DNA of 15,767 nucleotides from Bacteroidota bacterium. Its GTDB lineage: Bacteria; Bacteroidota; Bacteroidia; Chitinophagales; UBA2359. The notes under the pieces were generated by a model. That model saw only the letters and a list, made by a program, of their open reading frames with translations, made no database searches and had not been told where the DNA came from. The stretch lies in NCBI GenBank assembly GCA_020627525.1, contig JAHDGP010000051.1, forward strand, positions 1 through 15,767. The letters are read 5' to 3'. Below are positions 7,479-15,700 of the stretch, in pieces. Both the position numbers and the translations under genes were made by a program. Positions within the stretch are counted from its first letter, which is position 1. Each line of letters opens with the position of its first letter.

Positions 7479-9376
7479 TTTAATAAGTTATTATTCTTGT
7501 CTAATATCAAACGTCCTTCATCCATCAAAAGTCTGATTGTTTCAATTATTTTTTCTTTTTGTATAGTAGAAAATTCTTTTACCAAATGATCAATAGTTTT
7601 AGACTTTTGTTGAATGCTTTCTTCAACTAATTTTTCAATTTTTGACAGTTCTTGTACTTTGATTTTCTTTTCATTCCTTCCCAAACAAACATCACAAATT
7701 CCACAAGTCTTTGCATTTTTTTCGTCAAAATAATTCAACAACTTTTTACTTCGACAAACACTTTTTCCAGATGCATACTTAATAACTGCCTCAATATTTT
7801 TCTTTTTAACTTGATATCTAAACAAATATCGTTCTGCATCTAGTTTCAAGTTCCCCCTATCTAAACGTGGAAGTAGGTAAGTTATTTGAGGCGTTTCTTT
7901 TTGAGGGATGTAATCCACAATATTATATTCAGCCATCTTCTTTAACTGAACCACAATTTCAGAATAGGGTCTCGCCAATACTTTCGATAATATTTTTTCA
8001 TCAATTCGACAAAAATCATCCATTACTCCTTCAAAATTTCTCAAAATTGCTTTGATCAAAGTGTTGAAAGATTCTTGTTTCACTTGAAAGTTGTACAATT
8101 CGTGACGATCTACTTTAAACATCAATTGCGAACTGATGTAAAATCCATCCGTCATTTGCACATAGCCTTCATTTTCCAAAAACAATAAAGAATGAAAAAC
8201 ATGGATCGGTTTCAAGTTGTAATTTGCAGCAAAATCTTGCATATCCAAATCATAATTTTGTCCAAAACCACTGCCAATGGCAATTTTCAAATGAGACCCC
8301 AAAGCGTGATAAACTTGTTTAATAATCTCTAATTTTGGCATACTCGCCTCAAAACGATAAGTGAGTTCATCATTGTCTTTCGCTTGGTGTAACAAAACAG
8401 CGTAAGACTTTTGTCCATCCCTACCCGCACGACCAGCCTCTTGATAATATTCTTCCAAACTCTCTGGCAGTCCTAAATGCACAACAATTCGCACATCGGG
8501 TTTATCTATTCCCATTCCAAAAGCATTCGTACATGCAATAATTCTCGTTTTATTTGCAATCCAGTCATTCTGCTTTTTATTGCGCTCTTCCGTTTTCAAC
8601 CCACCGTGGTAAAAGTCAGCACTTATATTGTTATTCTTTAAAAATGCACTTATATCCTCCGTCTTTTTACGACTCCTGACATAAACAATTCCTGTACCTT
8701 TTACTTTCTTTAAAATGTCTAACAATTTTTCCTTTTTACGCTCCTCATACAACACCGAATAAGACAAATTTTGACGCTCAAAGCTCTTTTGAAAAACGGT
8801 TGCCTCTTCAATTTCTAATTTTTCTAAAATGTCTTTTTTTACTCTTGTTGTAGCGGTCGCTGTAAGGGCAATTATTGGAACCTCTGGTAAAAATTCTTTT
8901 ATTTTAGCAATATTCAAATAAGCAGGACGAAAATCATAACCCCACTGAGAAATACAATGTGCCTCATCAATGGCAAGCAAGCAAACCTTCATTTTTTTGA
9001 GTCTCTCAAGAAACAGTTCTGTTCGCAAACGCTCAGGAGAAACATACAAAAATTTTATTTTACCATAAATGCAATTATCCAAAATACGATCAATTTCATT
9101 GTAGTGCATTCCCGAAAAAACTGACTCAGCTTGTACCCCTCTTTTTTTAAGATTTTCAACTTGGTCTTTCATCAAGGCTATCAGCGGACTGACAACGATG
9201 CAAATACCCTCCATTGCCAAAGTAGGAACCTGAAAACACAAGGACTTTCCACCACCCGTTGGTAACAAAACCAGGGTATTATTTCCAGTTATAGCATTTT
9301 GTATTATATCCTCTTGCAAGGGACGAAAACTATCATAGCCCCAATGCTCTTTTAATATTTTATGGATGTCTTTCAA
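7466..9376 (-). CDS. recQ: RecQ family ATP-dependent DNA helicase
   Basis: This is a superfamily 2 3'-5' DNA helicase for recombination and replication-fork repair. With the TTG start at 9374-9376 it has 636 residues. Motif 0 lies at FRPLQEDII (17-25), Walker A LLPTGGGKS at 37-45, motif Ia VSPLIALMKDQ at 62-72, and DEAH with the RecQ aromatic-rich loop at 137-150 (CISQWGYDFR). Motif III is ALTATAT (170-176), motif V FGMGIDKPDVR (286-296) and motif VI QEAGRAGRDG (312-321). The four zinc cysteines are C541, C558, C561 and C564. They lie about 220 residues after motif VI with the winged-helix-like region in between, whereas E. coli RecQ has zinc before winged helix. I recall this order in short Bacteroidota RecQs. 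There is no HRDC domain. A longer frame starting at 9490 adds 38 residues that read through a repeat palindrome and the likely promoter, so I prefer the TTG. Confidence 0.9.
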   Translation of the reverse strand: MKDIHKILKEHWGYDSFRPLQEDIIQNAITGNNTLVLLPTGGGKSLCFQVPTLAMEGICIVVSPLIALMKDQVENLKKRGVQAESVFSGMHYNEIDRILDNCIYGKIKFLYVSPERLRTELFLERLKKMKVCLLAIDEAHCISQWGYDFRPAYLNIAKIKEFLPEVPIIALTATATTRVKKDILEKLEIEEATVFQKSFERQNLSYSVLYEERKKEKLLDILKKVKGTGIVYVRSRKKTEDISAFLKNNNISADFYHGGLKTEERNKKQNDWIANKTRIIACTNAFGMGIDKPDVRIVVHLGLPESLEEYYQEAGRAGRDGQKSYAVLLHQAKDNDELTYRFEASMPKLEIIKQVYHALGSHLKIAIGSGFGQNYDLDMQDFAANYNLKPIHVFHSLLFLENEGYVQMTDGFYISSQLMFKVDRHELYNFQVKQESFNTLIKAILRNFEGVMDDFCRIDEKILSKVLARPYSEIVVQLKKMAEYNIVDYIPQKETPQITYLLPRLDRGNLKLDAERYLFRYQVKKKNIEAVIKYASGKSVCRSKKLLNYFDEKNAKTCGICDVCLGRNEKKIKVQELSKIEKLVEESIQQKSKTIDHLVKEFSTIQKEKIIETIRLLMDEGRLILDKNNNLLKWQK

Positions 9377-9395
9377 GTGACTCAGAATTGAAAAA

Positions 9396-9429
9396 CAAAA
9401 ATACAGTAATTTAATCGTTGAATATGCAA
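9396..9429 (-). promoter_or_regulatory. Candidate recQ promoter (TTG - 23 bp - TATTTTTG)
   Basis: On the minus strand TATTTTTG (9403-9396) matches TAnnTTTG, and TTG (9429-9427) lies 23 bp upstream, at the long end of the accepted Bacteroidota -33/-7 spacing. Transcription would begin near 9390, about 14 nt before the TTG start at 9376. This supports the shorter recQ start and would drive the recQ-glycosyltransferase-prmC unit. Confidence 0.4.
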
Positions 9430-9459
9430 AATGAGCCGCCAAAATTCGAATATTTATGC

Positions 9460-9493
9460 TAGGTGCCAGCTTCTTATAGGTGCCAGGCACCTA
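9460..9493. repeat. REP-like palindrome with a preceding direct copy of one arm
   Basis: TAGGTGCC (9477-9484), a central A, and GGCACCTA (9486-9493) form a perfect 17-bp dyad. A direct copy TAGGTGCCAG lies at 9460-9469, matching 9477-9486. The block is GC-rich against a very AT-rich background. GGTGCC/GGCACC palindromes of this type occur as dispersed repeats in many bacterial genomes, in my recollection sometimes near REP-associated tyrosine transposases. No transposase gene is in the window. Confidence 0.6.
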
Positions 9494-9642
9494 GTAACAC
9501 ATTTTATTCAAAAATGCAAGCATTTCAACAAAAAATAAAATATCCAATACCTTACCACTTGTATTTTGTGTATAAAATCATTGTATAAATGAACCTATAT
9601 AATCCAAAATGATTCACAAAACGAAAAGTAAGTAAATTCAGA

Positions 9643-9658
9643 AATTGTACATACAATT
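9643..9658. promoter_or_regulatory. Perfect 16-bp dyad, possible operator
   Basis: AATTGTA (9643-9649), CA, TACAATT (9652-9658) is a perfect inverted repeat with 7-bp arms and a 2-bp centre. It lies 123 bp before the ATG of the giant gene and 266 bp before the recQ start. The size and spacing suit a dimeric DNA-binding protein. In AT-rich DNA such a dyad can arise by chance, and no regulator gene is nearby. Confidence 0.3.
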
Positions 9659-9717
9659 CATCAAAATGCATTATTCATTCTGCACAAATTATTCACCATT
9701 ATCATTCATCCAATCAT

Positions 9718-9725
9718 TAAATTTG
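9718..9725 (+). promoter_or_regulatory. Possible -7 box (TAAATTTG) for the giant surface-protein gene
   Basis: TAAATTTG on the + strand matches TAnnTTTG and would start transcription near 9732, giving a leader of about 50 nt before the ATG at 9782. No TTG lies 17-23 bp upstream, so only half of the consensus is present. Confidence 0.25.
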
Positions 9726-9781
9726 AAATAATTCTAAAAAACTCCCTATTTTTAAAACAATAACTAGTTCGACCAATAATT

Positions 9782-12700
9782 ATGACAAACACAAAAGCAT
9801 TACTCCTAATATTATTATTATTCAATTTATTTGTAAACATCACCGATTCCAGGGCGCAATTAGTGGTCGAAGGAGGACAATCTGCTGAAGAACTGGCAGA
9901 AGTATTAATCGGTTCTGGAGTAGAAATTAGCAATGCAGTGCTCAATTGCGCAGATGGGGCTTCTGGAACTTTCGATGGTGAATTTACCAGCTTAGGAATG
10001 AATCAGGGTATTATGTTAACTACTGGTAGCATTCAAAATGCGCTAGGTCCCAATGATGAACCAGGCTCAACTGTTGAAAATTTTACTGCAAATGATGAAG
10101 ACCTTGATTTAATAGCAACTTTTGGAACAAATGATGCCTGCGTATTGGAGTTTGATGTCGTGCCATTTGGAGATACATTGAGGTTTAATTATGTTTTTGG
10201 ATCAGATGAATATTTGGAGTTTGTCGATCAATTCAATGATGTCTTTGCCTTTTTTATCAGTGGTCCTGGATATGATGGACCTTATTCAAATAATGCTGAA
10301 AACATCGCTTTGGTTCCTGGGACTGCCATCCCTGTTTCCATTAATAACATAAACAATCAGGATTATTCTCAATATTTCGTTTGCAATGGTGATCCAACCA
10401 ACAATTGCAACAATTATTTTCCTGAACCTGACTTTAACAGTACCTTACAATATGATGGTTTGACTGTTGTTATGGAAGCTGTTGCTCCTGTTACACCTTG
10501 CGAAACCTACCATTTAAAATTGGCAATTGCTGATGAGTTGGATTTTTCATTCGATTCGGGTGTATTTATTGAAGCGAAAAGTTTGTCAGTTGACATCGTT
10601 AATCTTTCTGTCAATACCGATTTTGTAAACAATTCTGGTTTTAATGATGCTGTTGAAGGATGTGTAAATGGTATATTGAGATTTACAAGGGATTTTCAAA
10701 ACAGTCAAGATTTGACCATTAATTTCACGATTTCGGGAACAGCTACCAATGGTGTAGATTATGCAACCATTCCTTCAAGCATCACCATCCCTGCTGGCGA
10801 GTCTTATTATGAATTGGTCATTGAAACCATCAATGACGGCATTCCCGAAGGAGCAGAAACAATCATTATAAACTATACTACAAACTTTGACTGTACGGAT
10901 GAATTTGTTCAGGAAGTTACTTTAAATTTACTGGACTATGAACCGATGACTGTCAATGGTGATGTAACGATTGAGCCTGGTCAAACTGCAACGCTAAATG
11001 TAAGTGGTGGTGGCTTAAATTATTTTTGGAATCCGCTTACTGGAATTTCAGATGCCACTTCACAAAATCCGACCGTTTTTCCCGATACAACAACAACTTA
11101 TATTGTAACTTCCGCAATTGGATCTTGTGTTTTTCAAGAGTCCGTTACTGTATTTGTTGAAGAAAATATTTGCGATGCGAACGCCTTCTTTATGCCAACT
11201 TCTATTTGTAATAATGATGGTTCTATTCAATTGATGGCAGCGCAATCTGGTGGTACTTGGTCAGGACCTGGCGTAAATGCTTCGGGTATTTTCAGCCCTC
11301 AAACTTTGGCACCAGGAGAATATCAAATAACACATCAAATTTTTGTGGATGCAGATTGTTCCGATTCAGTTACTCAAACGATAACTGTCCTCCCCAACCC
11401 TGACGCTTACTTTGAAAGTCTGAGCTTGTGCGTTTCGGATGCCCCTTATCAATTCATTGCAAACAGCCCTGGTGGAACTTGGACAGGAACAGGTATAAAT
11501 GCTACTGGATTATTCAACCCAAACAACTTAGCACCTGGAACCTATACAATTACTTACAGTGTTACAAATGCAAGTGGTTGCAATAGTTCTTTTGAACAAA
11601 ACATCAATGTGTTTAACAGTGGCAATGCAGCATTTTCTGCTACTGATTTTTGTGAAGGAGATCCCGCAGCACAATTCACTCCCGTAACTGCCGGCGGTAT
11701 TTGGGCTGGAGCAGGCATTGATCAAAACGGAGTATTTAACCCTCAAGGTTTGGCAGCAGGAACTTATACTGTTAGCTACACCATTGGTGAAGGTGCTTGC
11801 CAAAGTTCAAGCTCGCAACAAGTAAGAATTCTGGCAAATCCGAGCAGTAATTTTTCAGCAATAAGCCTGTGCAACCAAGCGGCTCCAACACAATTACAAG
11901 CAGAAGTTATAGGAGGAGTATGGTCAGGAACAGGCGTTTCAAGCAATGGCATTTTTGATCCCAACAACTTACAAGCAGGCGTTTATCCTGTTACTTATTC
12001 AGTGGCAAATGCAGATGGATGCTCTAGCAGTACTACATTAAATATAACAGTACTCAATCAAATAGATGCAAGCTTTCAAACTGGTAGTTTTTGTGTATTG
12101 AGTCCACCAACACAGTTGATTGCGGTTACAGAAGGCGGTAGCTGGTCTGGTCCTGGTGTCGATGCCAATGGCATTTTCTATCCTGCTGATCTTGGAGTTG
12201 GAACCTACACCATTACACACACTTTCGACGGAGCGAATAGTTGTGGTGGTTCATATACAGCAGACATTTCCGTCTTTGAATCTCCTGATGCCAGCTTCCC
12301 TAATCGAATAATTTGCACCGATTCAGACACCATTCATTTAACGGCTGTTTCTCATGGAGGAATTTGGCAGGGAACAGGTATAAATGATGAGGGAATTTTT
12401 AATCCTGCTGGATTGGCTCCTGGCATTTATAATGTTTCATACATCATAGTAAATACTTTTGGCTGTGATGATTCATCCACAGGAACAGTTACCATAATAG
12501 AAAAACCAAATAGTGATTTTGAAAACATTTCAGTTTGTGAAGGCTCGCCAGCTATCCAGCTAAACGCAATTGAATCGGGCGGCATTTGGTTGGGAACAAA
12601 CCTTTCAAGTAATGGCGTTTTTGATCCAACTGGATTATCCGCAGGAACATATACTATTAATCACACCATAACTGCTGATGGCAATTGCAGTTCGACTTCT

Positions 12701-15700
12701 ACAGGGACAATTACCATTATAGCTAATCCCAATAGTGATTTTGAGAATCAAACAGTTTGCTCAAATGCTTCGCCTGTGCAACTAAATGCAAATACAACAG
12801 GCGGAACTTGGTCAGGAACAGGCGTTTCAAGCAATGGCATTTTTGATCCAAATGGATTGAGTGAAGGAGATTATGAAATCACTCACTCGGTTACAAATGC
12901 ACAAGGCTGTACTTCCACATCAATTGGAACTGTATCTGTAGTATCAACATCTAACATAAACTTTGAAGATTTGGGAGTTTGCCAAGACTATGGTCCTTTC
13001 CAACTTTCAGCAACTACAGATGAAGGAGTTTGGTCTGGTCCTGGTATTACTGAAGATGGATTTTTCGATCCAAGTATTGGTCCAGGCACATATCCAATAG
13101 TTTATATTTACAATAATTCTGATGGTTGTGAAAGTATTACTTTAGGAAATATCATTGTACATGCTAGCCCAGATTCCAATTTTGAGTTACAAAACTTTTG
13201 TGAAGACGACCCTATAACTCAACTTGTGCCAACAAATAGTTCTAATGGTTTCTGGACAGGAATAGGAATTGATTTTGAAGGTAATTTTGATCCTTCTATT
13301 GGTGCTGGAAGTTATGAGATTTCATATATCGCTTTTTCAACTTTTTGTGAATCAACTACAACTCAGACTATTATTGTTTCAAATGGCTCAAATATAATTT
13401 TGCCTGAAGAATTTTATTGCGATAACTCTGAACCTATCCTTTTGGAAACTGTAGAAGGGGAAATTTGGACAGGCGAAGGAGTAGACGAAAATGGCTATTT
13501 TGATCCTTCTATTGGACCTGGTACTTATGAAATTACAAATACCACTACGAACTCAGAAGGCTGCCAAATTATTCAAACTAAGTCTATAATTGTAAATCCA
13601 TCACCATCATCATCTTTTGACTATCAAAACTTATGCGAAAATGATGGTATCACTCAGTTTATACCTGAAACAGAAGGTGGCACTTGGTCAGGAATTGGTA
13701 TAGATGAAAATGGAAACTTTGATCCTTCTCTAGGTTTTGGTACTTATGAAATTGAATATTCTGTAACCAATGAGTTTGGTTGTACTAGTTCAACTTTAGT
13801 TGATGTTGAAATTCATGAAAATATAGATGCAGATTTTGAAATTGAAAATTCAATTCTCTGTCTAGGAATCTCAACAACATTCACTCCAACAAATGCAGGT
13901 GGCACTTGGTCCGGAACGGGTGTTGATAATAATGGGGTTTTCAACTCAGAAGAATTAGAAACTGGAACCTATGAAATAACTTATACTATTGAAAGTGTTG
14001 ATGGATGCATTTCATCAATTACAAAAGAAATTACAGTTGCATCTCTGCCAGATGCTAGTTTTGAAAGTGCAATAGTTTGTTATGGAGATTCTATTCTACT
14101 CTCTTCATTAACTGCAACAAATTCAGATGGCATTTGGTCTGGAGAAGGTGTAAATGAAGCAGGTATATTTAATTCTATCGGGTTAACTGCTGGTGAATAC
14201 GAAATAACACACTCCGTCACGAATGAGAATGGTTGTGAAAATATTTCCACCAATACAATTACTATTCCTGAAGAGGTTTCATTTGGAGATTATGAATTTA
14301 GTTGCATAGGCGACGAAGGTTATACTATTTATTTTGACCTTCCATCTGAAGATGGAGTATCAGTGGCTATTTTCAATGGAAATTCAGAGCAAGTTTCACC
14401 AACAAACGATGATTCAAACGCTTTTGAATTGTACTTTGTAGATGAGCCATTTTCCTTTATTTTTATGGATACAAATACAGGTTGTGAATCAGAATATGGT
14501 TTCACCGTTGATGATTGTGGTATACTTCCTTGTGATGCATTTGCTGGTGAAATCACCATTCCAAATACAGACTTTTGCGGTGTTGATACTGTTTATTTTG
14601 AACATTCTGGTGCGGTGGTTAGTGAAACACTAGACACCTTGTACTATCTTATTCTGGATAATGCAAATATTTACATAGCTAATATTTTAGGCTTTACTGA
14701 TAAACAATACATTCCATTCAACGAAAACTACCAACAAAATACACCCTACTACATAGTTGCCTTTAGTGGTAATTTAGATGAAAATATGTTTCCTGATTTT
14801 AGTAATGATTGTTATAGTTTTTCGGAACCAGTGGAATTTAGTTTTAACAATCCAGTAAAAGTTGAATACGAAATAGTTGACTGTAACGTACAAACTGGAG
14901 TCTCCACTGTTCAATATATATTTTCAGGTGGTGAACCTTCTGTCAATTCAAATTCATTTTATACTTTATCAAGTCCATATTCTGAAAATGATAACTTGAC
15001 AGATGGGGATACATTGCAAATTCTTATTGAAGCAGGAAACCCATTAAACATTATTGTCACAGATGAGAATGGTTGCTCCGATGAAATTATAGATCAAGAA
15101 ATAGAGTGTACTATTATTTGTGGCACTACAGATGGTGAAGTTCCTTCTGAACCAATCTTTGTTTGCAGTGATGAAAATGCACAAAATGAAGTAACATCTG
15201 ATGTTGAATTATTTGCATATCCAATCTATTATTTAGTACATACAAATATAAATAATCCTCCTGGTGAAATATTGGCTATAAAACCTGTGAATAGTAATGG
15301 AGAATTTTCTTTTAGTGATTTAGATGAAAATTTGAGGGCTTATAATACACAATATTACATTTCTGCATTTACAGGACTTTTAGATGAAAATGGCTTACCA
15401 GATTTTAACAGATTAAATGAAAGTGATTGTTACTATTTTATGCCTGGTGCGCCTGTCGTTTGGGCAGCTCCTTTTGAAATATTTGTGGAGACTTATTGTA
15501 TTGGTGAACAGCAGTTTAAGTTTTTAATATCCTTTGATGGATCGGAGTTGGGCACTGGTGTGAACTACACGGTTAACATCAACGATGGCGAGATTGTAGA
15601 ACTTTTCGATGGAAAAGGAGCTTACGTTAGCCCACTGCTATCAGCGACGGGGGGCGACTTCTCAATAGATGTTTCTATTGGAAATGCTTGTACACAATTG

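Larger units (their letters stand above)
9377..9781. other. Divergent intergenic region between recQ and the giant surface-protein gene
   Basis: These 405 bp are AT-rich and hold no convincing gene. The 38-codon upstream extension of the recQ frame and a 79-codon minus-strand frame over 9706-9945 both lack any protein-like character. The region contains a promoter-like pair for recQ, a REP-like palindrome, a 16-bp dyad, several TTATTCA-like steps (about 9671-9715) and a -7-like box before the + strand gene. It must carry the promoters of two divergent units. Confidence 0.7.

Noticed and set aside
9377..9490. Upstream 38-codon extension of recQ from a GTG at 9490
   Set aside because: The extension reads through the REP-like palindrome and the likely promoter, is not RecQ-like, and the conserved protein begins only at the TTG at 9376.
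9706..9945. A 79-codon minus-strand frame across the giant gene start
   Set aside because: It is antisense to the signal peptide and the start of the choice-of-anchor L domain, and has no protein-like motif.
11528..12220. Several Cys-rich minus-strand open frames of 60-91 codons over the repeat array
   Set aside because: They recur because the sense repeats recur. They are antisense shadows of the giant gene with no independent features.
11180..14275. Regularly spaced repeats, considered as a CRISPR or satellite array
   Set aside because: Units are about 222 bp, diverged at DNA level, in frame and conserved as protein. There are no short identical repeats with unique spacers.
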